Below are positions 1-7,879 of a DNA stretch of 11,846 nucleotides, piece after piece. Source of the DNA: SIG220 sp045615545 (GTDB lineage Bacteria > Bacillota_I > Bacilli_A > RFN20 > CAG-826); contig JAZLFA010000016.1 of assembly GCA_045615545.1 (NCBI GenBank), positions 1-11,846 of the forward strand, written 5' to 3'. The position numbers were made by a program, and so were the translations under genes. Each line of letters starts with the position of its first letter. Within the stretch, counting starts at the first letter, position 1. The notes below the pieces were generated by a model. That model ran no database searches. It saw only the letters and a program-made list of their open reading frames with translations, and was not told where the DNA came from.

Positions 1-2
1 GC

Positions 3-2258
3 CAAGAAGTAGGTGTTACAGCTTATAGCACAAATTTTGTTAATAGTAATTATGTAATACCTAGAAATAACATTGAAACTAACAATTTAAGTGGTAGAAC
101 AATATTAAGATATATTGCTAGTACAGCGGGTGGTTATGCTACAGCTACTACCGACGGAAAAATTAAGATTGGTTATTATGTAGAAAAAAATCTTGATGTA
201 AATAGTTCCATGTACACTAAATCTGATATTGGTGATTACATCGTTCCACCTATTGATATAGTAACTGTAGCTATGGAAGATACTGATATTGGAATAAGTA
301 GTGGTGAAGGTACTAAAGAATTAAAGATTGTTTTTGATCCATTACTATTTGTTTCGAGTGATGATACTCAAACAGAAGTTAAACAAGCTGTTACTAATAT
401 TCTTAATCAAGTAAGACCTTATGTTTATCGTTCAGGAACATTTGAAACATTACGAGATTATGATATTAATGTCGGTGATATTATTACCATTGACGGAAGA
501 ACCTTTATGGTTATGCAAAAAGAAATTGCTAACAAAGGTTTAACATTAAGTTCTTTTGGTAATAATGAAACCGATAACTTTATTATCGCTACAGATGAAA
601 CTATATTAGCTACTAATGGAAAGTATCATAAACTTAAAGTTGACGTTGATGGATTAGAGAGTGAAGTTGGTGAAGCACGTGGTGATAAAAGTACACTTAA
701 ACAGAAATTAGATAGTATTGAAGCAAGTATCACTCAATCTGGTAACTCAATTTATAAACAAAGTACAGAACCACAAGACCCAAAAATAGGGGATATTTGG
801 TACTATACAGGTACAACTACTAGTTCAAGAACTAATGGCAAATGGTACAGATATAGTGGTACAACATGGGAAGAAGTTACAGATAGTGAAATTACTGTTC
901 AAGGGCAACAAATAACTCAATTAAATATTGATGTGGGTGAGATTAGTACAACAGTTTCAAATCATACTACTCATTTAGATGATTTAGATGATGATATTGA
1001 AGAAGTAAATGAAAGTATTTCTGAAATAGACCAAAAAGCGGATAATATTTCAGCTAGTGTATCAAGAAAAATAAGATATGCTTCAAGTGCTCCAAGTCCA
1101 GCTAGTGAGGGTGATAGTTACTACAATACTACAAATAAAAAGTGGTGGATTTACAACAATAATGCTTGGAGAGAGGCTAAAGATGGCGAGATTGATAATA
1201 AGTTAGATTCCTCAACAAGCGGTGTTTCTCAAACATGTAGTTGGGATTTAACTTCTTCAGATTGGACTGTTTCTATTAATGGTGATAAAAAGTTTGGTGT
1301 TGATAGTAGTGGTGCTTATGTAAAAGGTAATATTCAAGCAGATACGGGTAAAATTGGTAATTGGACTTTAGATGAAGGAAACTTAAAGTATGATAGTGGA
1401 AACACATTGAATATCTATTCCTCCATTCCTTCAATTACTTTAAAGGATTCTGCTGGAAATTATGAAAATTCGATAGCACCAGGTACCACCACTATGAAAC
1501 ACTTCACGACCTCTGGCACTAATACTACTAATTATAGTGGCGATGGTATGACTACAAGTGGTTTTATTAGAACACCTAAACTAGATTTAAACCCTAATGA
1601 TTCAGCACAAAACCCCATGACATTTGAATATTCTAATAGTAAGATAAATGTAAATGAAAAACTATATTCAAGTCAAACTATTTCAGACAATGACTTGGGT
1701 AATGTTTTAGCTACTAAAGCGTATGTGGATAGTAAAGCAGGTGGTGAGCCAAGTGCTTATCTTAAATCCGTAAGTATTAGTGGTAACACAGCTACTTTTA
1801 CGAAGAAAGATAATACTACGCAATCTTACACACCAAATATTCCTACAGCATTAAGTCAATTATCAGCAGATAGCACACATAGACTGGTAACCGATACTGA
1901 GAAAAATACATGGAATGGTAAATCAGTTGTATCAGGTACTTCGAGCGGTTCAAATTGGACATCTATCACTATTAATGGCACTTCTCATAGTATTCCTCAA
2001 GGCGGAGGCGGAGCTTCTGTATCTACTGCTAATGTTTTATTGAGATGGAATTATTGGAGTAATATGCAACAATCGGTCTCTGTTTCAGGTGTTACTTCAT
2101 CAAACATTGTCATTGTAAGTGCCAACCCGTCATATATGTCTGAATATACTGAATTTGGAGTTTATTGTTATGACCAAAGTAGTAATAGTTTAACTTTCAG
2201 ATGCACCTCAACTCCAAATGCCGATGTTAGAGTTAATGTGGTTATCATCAATCCATAG
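3..2258 (+). CDS. Phage tail tip / tail fibre protein, 5' end outside window
   Basis: The frame is open from the first bases, so the gene begins upstream; the Met codon at 210 is internal and has no ribosome site. About 751 residues are visible. Counting from that Met, the first 130 residues resemble the end of a tail-associated (prophage endopeptidase tail type) domain. Two aromatic modules follow near residues 193-225 (GDIWYYTG, GKWYRY) and 300-325 (GDSYYNT, KKWWIY), separated by a helical, heptad-like stretch near 245-285. A region near 375-390 reads GNIQADTGKIGNWTLDEG, a pattern common in tail tip proteins. A repeat with THRLVTDTEKNTW lies at 1849-1923, and the last 75 residues form a beta-rich C-terminal domain seen in fibre proteins of Firmicutes phages. 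Its likely role is the distal tail and host contact. The family call rests on recalled patterns; the exact function is inferred. Confidence 0.75.
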   Translation, partial: QEVGVTAYSTNFVNSNYVIPRNNIETNNLSGRTILRYIASTAGGYATATTDGKIKIGYYVEKNLDVNSSMYTKSDIGDYIVPPIDIVTVAMEDTDIGISSGEGTKELKIVFDPLLFVSSDDTQTEVKQAVTNILNQVRPYVYRSGTFETLRDYDINVGDIITIDGRTFMVMQKEIANKGLTLSSFGNNETDNFIIATDETILATNGKYHKLKVDVDGLESEVGEARGDKSTLKQKLDSIEASITQSGNSIYKQSTEPQDPKIGDIWYYTGTTTSSRTNGKWYRYSGTTWEEVTDSEITVQGQQITQLNIDVGEISTTVSNHTTHLDDLDDDIEEVNESISEIDQKADNISASVSRKIRYASSAPSPASEGDSYYNTTNKKWWIYNNNAWREAKDGEIDNKLDSSTSGVSQTCSWDLTSSDWTVSINGDKKFGVDSSGAYVKGNIQADTGKIGNWTLDEGNLKYDSGNTLNIYSSIPSITLKDSAGNYENSIAPGTTTMKHFTTSGTNTTNYSGDGMTTSGFIRTPKLDLNPNDSAQNPMTFEYSNSKINVNEKLYSSQTISDNDLGNVLATKAYVDSKAGGEPSAYLKSVSISGNTATFTKKDNTTQSYTPNIPTALSQLSADSTHRLVTDTEKNTWNGKSVVSGTSSGSNWTSITINGTSHSIPQGGGGASVSTANVLLRWNYWSNMQQSVSVSGVTSSNIVIVSANPSYMSEYTEFGVYCYDQSSNSLTFRCTSTPNADVRVNVVIINP

Positions 2259-2267
2259 GAGATTATT

Positions 2268-2930
2268 ATGATTTTAAACATGATGTATAGTAAACAATCA
2301 GCACCTTCCTTTGATTATGGTGATGGTACATATAACACCGTTCAACGAGGATATAACAATCACATTAGAGTATATAAGGGTAGCACTTATCAGGATGTAG
2401 GAATTGCTAGTGGTGCTTATTCAACCTGTGGTAATTTTCAAGTGGGTATTGATGAATCTGCTTTGCAATTTACTGATGCTTATACAAGTGGTGTTAGTGG
2501 TAATACAGGTTATAACAATCTATCTGTTGGTTATACAGCTCCCAATGGGGATGCCACTATATGTTTAGAATGGGTATATTCAGCTATAACCACTGGTATT
2601 TATTTGGGAGAAGTTGAAATATGTGTTGATGGATCGTGGTATGGTTTAAATCAGGCATTTGTGAATGATGCAATTAAACCTTTAATTCTAGTTGTTACAG
2701 GTTATAACAATGGTACTTCCTATTACTTTCCACAATCTTGGTATATACCTAATTATCAAAATTGCGGTTCTGGTAATTATCCTACACTAAAAATTTATTT
2801 CACTTTACCACAAGGTAAGAGATTGGATTATGTTTATTTTTACGCTAATAAAGCAGGAAGTAGTTCTTATGGTGAAGGTTTAAGAGTTCATGCTATTCCT
2901 GCTAATGAATTTAGAATTACTTATAAATAA
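2268..2930 (+). CDS. Putative tail/receptor-binding protein, 220 aa
   Basis: This begins 9 bases after the previous stop, with an AGGAG ribosome site overlapping that stop. The 220-residue product is rich in Gly, Tyr, Ser and Asn and poor in charged residues, as in beta-rich phage surface proteins. No signal peptide, membrane segment or catalytic motif was seen. YNN recurs at several points (GYNNHIRVY, TGYNNLSVG, TGYNNGTSYY), suggesting repeated strand-turn units. Position between a tail tip protein and a short assembly-type protein suggests a small fibre or receptor-binding component. I do not recognise a specific family; it could also be a baseplate decoration protein. Confidence 0.6.
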   Translation: MILNMMYSKQSAPSFDYGDGTYNTVQRGYNNHIRVYKGSTYQDVGIASGAYSTCGNFQVGIDESALQFTDAYTSGVSGNTGYNNLSVGYTAPNGDATICLEWVYSAITTGIYLGEVEICVDGSWYGLNQAFVNDAIKPLILVVTGYNNGTSYYFPQSWYIPNYQNCGSGNYPTLKIYFTLPQGKRLDYVYFYANKAGSSSYGEGLRVHAIPANEFRITYK

Positions 2931-2939
2931 GAGGTAGAT

Positions 2940-3308
2940 ATGTTTATTCTTGTAGATAACGATACTAATAAAATACTTAATTGGAGTTATAGAGATAATA
3001 TTGGTGAATTAACCATAAACTCCAGTAAATATGAAATTCCTTTAGAACAAATGCCTAGAGAACAATATTTAGACCATTATGAATATATTAATGGTGAAGT
3101 TGTTGCAGTTTTACTCCCACAAGAAGAAATCGATAAACAAAACGCATTAATTGAAATATCAGAATTAAGATGTCAATTACAAGCTACAGATTACGTAGTA
3201 ATCAAGATTGCCGAAGGTGTAGCTACAACAGAAGAATATGCAGAAGTTATAGCACAAAGACAAGAATGGCGTACAAGAATTAATGAATTGGAGGAATTAA
3301 ATGGCTAG
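2940..3308 (+). CDS. Tail-associated small protein with C-terminal helical domain (XkdW / fibre-assembly type)
   Basis: This 122-residue acidic protein starts 9 bases after the previous stop with a GAGG ribosome site. Residues 1-60 (FILVDNDTNKILNW and following) look like a small beta domain. The second half is helical and contains TDYVVIKIAEG and AEVIAQRQEWR, a stretch common in small Firmicutes phage proteins encoded just after tail fibre genes (XkdW-like or DUF4376-like). Such proteins are generally thought to be minor tail components or fibre-assembly factors. The stop overlaps the next start by 8 bases, which suggests translational coupling. Family resemblance is from memory; role is inferred. 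Confidence 0.6.
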   Translation: MFILVDNDTNKILNWSYRDNIGELTINSSKYEIPLEQMPREQYLDHYEYINGEVVAVLLPQEEIDKQNALIEISELRCQLQATDYVVIKIAEGVATTEEYAEVIAQRQEWRTRINELEELNG

Positions 3309-3717
3309 AGCAGGTTATATTAATATCCCTAATGCGATCGCAGAAGGTATGCTAAATGATAATATTCTTAATGGTGTAACTTCTGTAACTGCTTCTTTAT
3401 TAGATGCTACTACTACCATAGATGAGACCACTTCTTTATGGTCAGCGGTTAGTTCACATGAAATAACCACTACTGGTACACATACTTTACCAGTAACTAG
3501 AACAACATCTAATCCATATTTATTTGGTATTACAACAACTGCTACTTTCTCATCTACAACAGCAATACAGCCTAAATATATTTGTTACCATACAAATACT
3601 AACATTTTAGGTTTTGCTCTCTTGGATAGTAGTGGTAATGCACTAAATGTTGACCCTAATACCGAAATTAAAGTAGCTCCTATGAACGGAACATTAATTA
3701 AACTCACAATTTCATAG
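3301..3717 (+). CDS. Small phage structural protein, 138 aa, unknown function
   Basis: The ATG at 3301 lies inside the end of the previous gene, with GGAGG at 3290-3294 as ribosome site. The product is Thr/Ser-rich with little charge and no membrane segment. Its opening residues (ARAGYINIPNAIAEG) and alternating hydrophobic pattern suggest a beta-sandwich structural protein. It is the last gene before a 111-base gap carrying two hairpins, so it may end a transcription or processing unit. I do not recognise the family; a minor tail or head decoration role is plausible from position alone. Confidence 0.55.
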   Translation: MARAGYINIPNAIAEGMLNDNILNGVTSVTASLLDATTTIDETTSLWSAVSSHEITTTGTHTLPVTRTTSNPYLFGITTTATFSSTTAIQPKYICYHTNTNILGFALLDSSGNALNVDPNTEIKVAPMNGTLIKLTIS

Positions 3718-3722
3718 AGTTG

Positions 3723-3813
3723 ACTTAATTTTATTGGTAAAATTATGTAAAACGATACCGCTATAACTGCACCTATAGCGGTCTATCAATTAAGTGATAA
3801 CTGCACCTATCAC
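3723..3813 (+). promoter_or_regulatory. Tandem hairpins with an identical 8-base loop (possible regulatory or processing RNA)
   Basis: Hairpin 1 has a perfect 9-bp stem (3757-3765 with 3774-3782). Hairpin 2 has a perfect 6-bp stem (3794-3799 with 3808-3813). Both carry the loop ACTGCACC, so a 14-base block (ATA, loop, TAT) is identical. An 8-bp inverted repeat (3723-3730 with 3788-3795) can enclose hairpin 1, but its right arm shares two bases with hairpin 2, so the outer stem and hairpin 2 cannot both form fully. No T-run follows either stem, which argues against intrinsic terminators. The structures sit just upstream of the ribosome site of the XhlA-like gene. Protein binding, RNA processing or attenuation are possible; function is not established. 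Confidence 0.5.
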
Positions 3814-3828
3814 AATATGGAGATGTGA

Positions 3829-4065
3829 ATGAGTGAAACAATTATAGTAGCTGTTCTCACCATTAGTGCAACAGTAATCTCTGTAGTATGGTCTAACAAA
3901 CGATATTCCACACTTACTAATTACAAAATAGATCAGTTAGAACAGAAGGTTAATAAGCACAATAATCTGATTGAACGAACATATAAAGTTGAAGAAAGAT
4001 TATCAATAATTGAGAACAGCCTAGATGTCGCAAATCATAGAATTAAAGATTTAGAGGGTAAGTAA
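3829..4065 (+). CDS. XhlA-like membrane-anchored coiled-coil protein, 78 aa
   Basis: Residues 4-21 (roughly TIIVAVLTISATVISVVW) form one hydrophobic segment. The rest is a charged helix with heptad-like spacing (DQLEQKVNKHNNLIERTYKVEERLSIIEN). The KVNKHNNLIERTYKVEE core and the overall size match small XhlA/haemolysin-like proteins of Firmicutes phages, which associate with the membrane and in some phages assist the holin. GGAG lies a few bases upstream of the ATG. The stop and the next start overlap by one base (TAATG). Its place among fibre genes rather than beside the holin is notable but not rare. The family is fairly clear; a lysis role here is inferred. Confidence 0.65.
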   Translation: MSETIIVAVLTISATVISVVWSNKRYSTLTNYKIDQLEQKVNKHNNLIERTYKVEERLSIIENSLDVANHRIKDLEGK

Positions 4066-6095
4066 TGGAACAAATTGAAATAAATGTAATCAATAAAATA
4101 GCAAGTCCTGCTGACCCTAATTTTGTAGTCTGTGAGAACATAGATTACGTTATTCATTTTAATTTTGATGAAGAATGGGAAGGTAGAGAAGCTAAAACAG
4201 CTAGATTTATTTGGAATAATGCTTATACAGACGTTCCTTTTATTGGTGATACTGTTGCTGTACCTGTTATTAATAACACTACTTATTTAGCAGTTGGTGT
4301 TTATTCAGGAGATATCTATAGTAGTACACCTGCTTCAATAGCTTGTAAAAAATCCATTTTAAGTGGTGAGAACCCAATTCATCCAGAACCACCTGAAGAT
4401 GTCTATAATCAAATTATGACACTAATTAATGAGTTAGCTGTTGATAAGGCTGACGTTGATTATGTGGATGAAGAGATTGCTAGAGTAGAAGGTGAGATAC
4501 CAAGTATTGAGGGTCTAGCTAGTGTTGAATACGTAGATACTGGTCTTGCTACTAAAGGTGATAACCTTACTTATAGTGATAATCATCTTAAATTAATGAG
4601 TGGTGATACTGAATTAAGCGATGTTTATATCACCGGGGGTGGTGGAGGCTCTACCGATTATAATGACTTAAATAACAAGCCAAAAATCAATGGTGTTGAA
4701 TTAAGAGGTAATAAGAGTACAAGCGAGTTAGGAATTAATGTTCCTACTAGAACAAGTCAGCTTACAAACGATAGTGGGTTTATTACAACTAGTGCTTTAA
4801 CACCATACAGAACAAGTGCTAATCAAGACCTTATTGATGCAACAAAAGCTGATACAGAAGATTTAAGTGATGTTGCCTTTAGTGGTAGTTACAATGACCT
4901 AACTGATAAACCAACCATCCCAAGTGCTTTAGCTGATTTAAGTACAGATACTACTCATAGAGTTGTTACTGATACAGAGAAAAGTACGTGGAATAATAAA
5001 CAAGAAGTTATTTCTGATATTGCTACAATCAGAAATGGAGCAGGTCTTGGTGCTACTGCAGTACAACCTAATGCTATTGCTGATATGGCTACTAAAACTT
5101 GGGTGGGGACTCAAGATTATGCTACAAATGAACGAGTTGATTCTGTTGAAGATGCTATTCCTAGTGCATTAAGTGAATTAACAGATGATAGTACACATAG
5201 ATTAGTTACAGACACAGAGAAGAATGGTTGGAGTGCTAAAGCTGATATATCCGATATTCCAGATGTTATTGATAATGTAACAAGTACAAGTACAGAAGAT
5301 GCACTTAGTGCTAAACAAGGTAAAATCCTTAATGACAGAATTAATAATATTGAAGGCAGAGGCAGATATTTAAGTCATTGGAATTGTGTTACTGGTTTAC
5401 CTTTAACTAATCCTAGTGGTACTCCATATACATATAGAACGGGTGACTTCTTTATTGTAAACACAGTAGGAACAACAAATTATATTCCTAATGGAAGTGA
5501 ATATACTGGAGTTCCAAGTACAACAATTTATAGTGGCGATATTAAAGCAAACGATACAATCTATTATGACGGAACAAACTGGTCTGTAATTGATACACCA
5601 ATCCCCGCAAGTGAAGTCCAAGACGTCTATCAGAATGGTGAGAGTGTTTTAAGTAGTGGTATTGCTTATGTTGTTGTTCCTACTGCAGTATCAGATTTAG
5701 ATAATGATGAAGGCTATATAACTGGTATTGATAGCACAGATGTAACGGACGCATTAGGTTATACTCCTTACAATGCTACTAATCCAAGTGGTTATCAGAC
5801 TTCTGCTCAAGTAGAATCAGCAATTACTAGTAAAGGTTACACTACTATGTCTGCAGTTGAAGCTAAAGGTTATGCAGTAGCTAGTGATTTAGCAGATGTT
5901 GCTACAAGTGGTAGTTATAATGATTTATCTAACAAAGTTTTCGATTCTGTTGATAGTACAACAATGCAAGTTGTGAATAGTGTCTTATCAGTCAAAACTA
6001 CAAATGAAGCAACAAGTGGTAATTATCAACCTATCACTTCTCATGGTGTAAAAGTAATCTTAGGAGATATAGAAGCTTTATTAGCAGAGGTATAG
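4065..6095 (+). CDS. Large tail fibre / upper baseplate protein with fibre repeats
   Basis: This 676-residue protein opens with a domain of about 110 residues (YVIHFNFDEEWEGREAKTARF, then VGVYSGDIYSSTPASI) that recurs at the start of baseplate or fibre proteins in Firmicutes siphophages and probably attaches the fibre. A helical stretch and a Gly linker near residues 188-195 follow. The shaft contains repeats: YNDL units at about 4656-4690, 4888-4920 and 5911-5935; SQLTNDSGFIT near residue 230; and THRVVTDTEKSTW / THRLVTDTEKNGW units at 4917-4999 and 5158-5240. The last repeat also occurs in the tail tip gene at 1849-1923. It probably forms the trimeric fibre. Start is fixed by TAATG coupling to the preceding gene. 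The plus- and minus-strand frames at 4963-5172 and 5403-5621 are shadows of it. Confidence 0.8.
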   Translation: MEQIEINVINKIASPADPNFVVCENIDYVIHFNFDEEWEGREAKTARFIWNNAYTDVPFIGDTVAVPVINNTTYLAVGVYSGDIYSSTPASIACKKSILSGENPIHPEPPEDVYNQIMTLINELAVDKADVDYVDEEIARVEGEIPSIEGLASVEYVDTGLATKGDNLTYSDNHLKLMSGDTELSDVYITGGGGGSTDYNDLNNKPKINGVELRGNKSTSELGINVPTRTSQLTNDSGFITTSALTPYRTSANQDLIDATKADTEDLSDVAFSGSYNDLTDKPTIPSALADLSTDTTHRVVTDTEKSTWNNKQEVISDIATIRNGAGLGATAVQPNAIADMATKTWVGTQDYATNERVDSVEDAIPSALSELTDDSTHRLVTDTEKNGWSAKADISDIPDVIDNVTSTSTEDALSAKQGKILNDRINNIEGRGRYLSHWNCVTGLPLTNPSGTPYTYRTGDFFIVNTVGTTNYIPNGSEYTGVPSTTIYSGDIKANDTIYYDGTNWSVIDTPIPASEVQDVYQNGESVLSSGIAYVVVPTAVSDLDNDEGYITGIDSTDVTDALGYTPYNATNPSGYQTSAQVESAITSKGYTTMSAVEAKGYAVASDLADVATSGSYNDLSNKVFDSVDSTTMQVVNSVLSVKTTNEATSGNYQPITSHGVKVILGDIEALLAEV

Positions 6096-6096
6096 T

Positions 6097-6351
6097 ATGA
6101 GTATTGCAAGTGAAATTACTAGAATTAACACAAATATAGCTAATAGTTATACAGCTGTTTCAGACAAAGGTGGAATATTACCTTCAGTTCAAAATTCCAA
6201 TAACTTACCTAACGCAATTCGAAGTATAAGTAGTGATGTCTTTTGGTCTAAAGAGATTTTATGCTTAAAAACAGATGCTTCAGAATGGAATAATAACACT
6301 TTAATTTGTTCAAATGGTGCTTGGAGCGGAAGTACCTTAATTTTAACTTAG
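6097..6351 (+). CDS. Short phage tail protein, adaptor-like, 84 aa
   Basis: It starts one base after the preceding stop with AGAGG upstream. The first 45 residues (SIASEITRINTNIANSY, then KGGILPSVQNSNNLPNAI) match a module often found at the N-terminus of host-recognition proteins in Firmicutes phages, where it is usually the first part of a longer fibre. Here it is followed only by a short Trp-containing tail. Ten bases separate it from the lectin-type gene. It may connect that variable adhesin to the tail, or be a split-off N-terminal module of it. Both ideas are inference from order. Confidence 0.6.
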   Translation: MSIASEITRINTNIANSYTAVSDKGGILPSVQNSNNLPNAIRSISSDVFWSKEILCLKTDASEWNNNTLICSNGAWSGSTLILT

Positions 6352-6360
6352 GAGGATTTT

Positions 6361-7794
6361 ATGGCTTTTATAAATGCTATTACAGCAGGTGGACTAACTA
6401 AAAATATCCCTAGAAATGTCGAAACAATTACTACTACAAACACAACGGTTACTGTATCACCCAACACTAAAGTGATAATTACAGAACCAATAGGAAGCTT
6501 AAACATCACGTTAGCGTTACCCACAGAGGGTATTGATAGTGAATACAAAGTTTGTTTCTCACCAACATCTTCTTTTACTGATTTAATAGTAAATGCGGTA
6601 AATGGTTATGCTGTGAGATGGACTGAGTTTATTGAAAAATTCGATGAAAAATATGGTTATGAATTAGTTTTTAGTTATCAAGGTATTGATTTTAACTTAG
6701 ATAACGAATTAATTATTTCAGCCAGTTGGGATAAATACAGATTAGAAGACACACTTACTTTTGGTATCATGAGAGATATTGCGTCATCAAGTCCAGTATG
6801 GACTAGGACAAACGACGCTGTTGGTTTAACAGCTAGAGCAAGTATCGGAACAGAAGTGGGGTATAGTGATTTTGATAATTATTACCCTTGGAATGAAATG
6901 ACCAGAACAACATTAAGTTCTGGTGATGTCATGGTTCGAATTCCAAAATTCTATTATCAGCGATATGTTGAAAACAATATTGAACACATCAAAATCAGTG
7001 ATAAGCCACAAGCAGGTTTTGATTTACACCCAGCTTTTACTCACAATCATACAACTCAAGAAAACATCTATGTTGGTGCGTATAAAACTACAGCAAATCA
7101 TACTTCAAAGAGTGGTTTAGCTCCTTTAGTAAATCAAACTAGGGCACAATTTAGAAGTGGTGCCAGAGCTAAAGGTGATGGTTGGTCACAGATGGATTTT
7201 ACTTCAACAATGGCTGTTCAGATGTTATATCTAGTCGAATATGCCGATTATAATTCACAAGCAAAAATCGGTGAAGACTATACAGCAAGTTCACATAGTG
7301 CTGCGATTGTAACAGGTTCTTGTGATGGAATGTATGGTGTAGGTAACCATACTGGCAGGCCTGCGGGAACTTCAAACGATGTAGATTGTATTTATCGTGG
7401 TGTTGAAGGTTTTTGGGGTAATGTATGGGAATGGGTCGATGGTTATAACCAGAACAGCGGAGCACAGTATATCTGTAATGACCAAGCTAATTATGCAGAC
7501 GATACTAGTACGAATTACACACAAGTGGGTTATAACTGTTTAACAGAAACTGGCTATCCAAAGAACATGGGATATGATGCAAATAATCCGTTTGTCATGT
7601 TCCCTGTAGCTAGTGGTGGTAGTGCAAGCACATACCTTTGCGACTACTACTATTACAACTCGGGTTGGCGTGTCTGTAAGCGCGGTGGTTATTGGAACGA
7701 TGGCGCTAGCGCTGGCCTTTTCTACTTCTCTGTGAGCAATGCCTCCTCCCATGCTCACGCGAGCATCGGCTCCCGCCTCCTTTGGTTACCCTAA
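6361..7794 (+). CDS. DGR variable protein: tail adhesin with FGE/C-type-lectin C-terminal domain
   Basis: This is the target of the retroelement. AGGAGG just before the ATG fixes the start of a 477-residue protein. The N-terminal part is beta-rich and probably attaches to the tail. From about residue 150 it resembles the formylglycine-generating-enzyme-like C-type lectin fold used by DGR targets, with IYRGVEGFWGNVWEWVDGYN near 343-362 and GGSASTYLCD near 419-428. Residues 436-474 are encoded by the VR. Compared with the template, residues altered by adenine changes are W436, Y444, D447, S450, S457, S459, H464, H466 and S468, plus a silent change at K440; eight of these were Asn in the template. 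The fold displays such residues on a binding surface, so the protein probably binds host receptors at the tail tip. No retroelement-independent enzyme motif is evident. Confidence 0.9.
   Translation: MAFINAITAGGLTKNIPRNVETITTTNTTVTVSPNTKVIITEPIGSLNITLALPTEGIDSEYKVCFSPTSSFTDLIVNAVNGYAVRWTEFIEKFDEKYGYELVFSYQGIDFNLDNELIISASWDKYRLEDTLTFGIMRDIASSSPVWTRTNDAVGLTARASIGTEVGYSDFDNYYPWNEMTRTTLSSGDVMVRIPKFYYQRYVENNIEHIKISDKPQAGFDLHPAFTHNHTTQENIYVGAYKTTANHTSKSGLAPLVNQTRAQFRSGARAKGDGWSQMDFTSTMAVQMLYLVEYADYNSQAKIGEDYTASSHSAAIVTGSCDGMYGVGNHTGRPAGTSNDVDCIYRGVEGFWGNVWEWVDGYNQNSGAQYICNDQANYADDTSTNYTQVGYNCLTETGYPKNMGYDANNPFVMFPVASGGSASTYLCDYYYYNSGWRVCKRGGYWNDGASAGLFYFSVSNASSHAHASIGSRLLWLP
7666..7783 (+). repeat. 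DGR variable repeat (VR)
   Basis: This 118-base segment at the end of the adhesin gene aligns without gaps to the template at a constant offset of 229. Over the 117-base core (7667-7783) it differs at ten places: 7680, 7690, 7699, 7709, 7729, 7730, 7736, 7750, 7756 and 7763. The template base is A at every one (five to G, three to C, two to T). The edge position 7666 adds an A-to-T change. All 92 non-A template positions are conserved. The 3' GC-rich end (about 7764-7783) is identical in both copies and should act as the initiation-of-mutagenic-homing (IMH) segment. Confidence 0.97.
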
Positions 7795-7803
7795 AGGGGG
7801 TTG

Positions 7804-7833
7804 TTAAGGGGGAGCGAAGCGATTCCCCCTTAA
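7804..7833 (+). promoter_or_regulatory. Hairpin/cruciform downstream of VR
   Basis: A perfect 10-bp inverted repeat (7804-7813 with 7824-7833, arms TTAAGGGGGA and TCCCCCTTAA) surrounds a 10-base loop that contains GCGAAGC, itself able to form a mini-hairpin with a GAA loop. It begins 20 bases past the VR end and 9 bases past the adhesin stop. Hairpins just after the VR initiation site are known to promote target recognition in the Bordetella phage DGR. No T-run follows, so it is unlikely to be an intrinsic terminator. Confidence 0.7.
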
Positions 7834-7864
7834 GATTAAATGTGTTTACCAGACTCTAAATAAA

Positions 7865-7870
7865 TATAAT
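7865..7870 (+). promoter_or_regulatory. Candidate -10 box for the template RNA
   Basis: A perfect TATAAT lies 9 bases before the 12-bp inverted repeat that brackets the TR, so a transcript would start at about 7877-7880, close to the first base of that stem. No good -35 hexamer is present at 16-18 bases; TTTACC at 7845-7850 is the nearest resemblance but is only 14 bases away. In AT-rich DNA such a box can occur by chance, so placement is the main support. Confidence 0.3.
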
Positions 7871-7879
7871 TGTCGAAAA

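Noticed and set aside
3719..3750. TTGACT followed at about 17 bases by a TTATGT-like box, as a promoter before the XhlA-like gene
   Set aside because: The -10 match is poor, and the TTGACT overlaps the outer hairpin arm; too weak to annotate in AT-rich DNA.
5403..5621. Minus-strand open frame within the large fibre gene
   Set aside because: Shadow of a well-supported fibre gene; repetitive Cys/Ile composition and no ribosome site or context.
7199..7758. Minus-strand open frames opposite the adhesin C-terminus
   Set aside because: They mirror a coding region fixed by the DGR alignment and show no protein-like pattern.
7804..7833. Strong stem after the adhesin stop read as an intrinsic terminator
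   Set aside because: No T-run follows the right arm; the bases after it are GATTAAATG. Position relative to the VR fits a DGR hairpin better.
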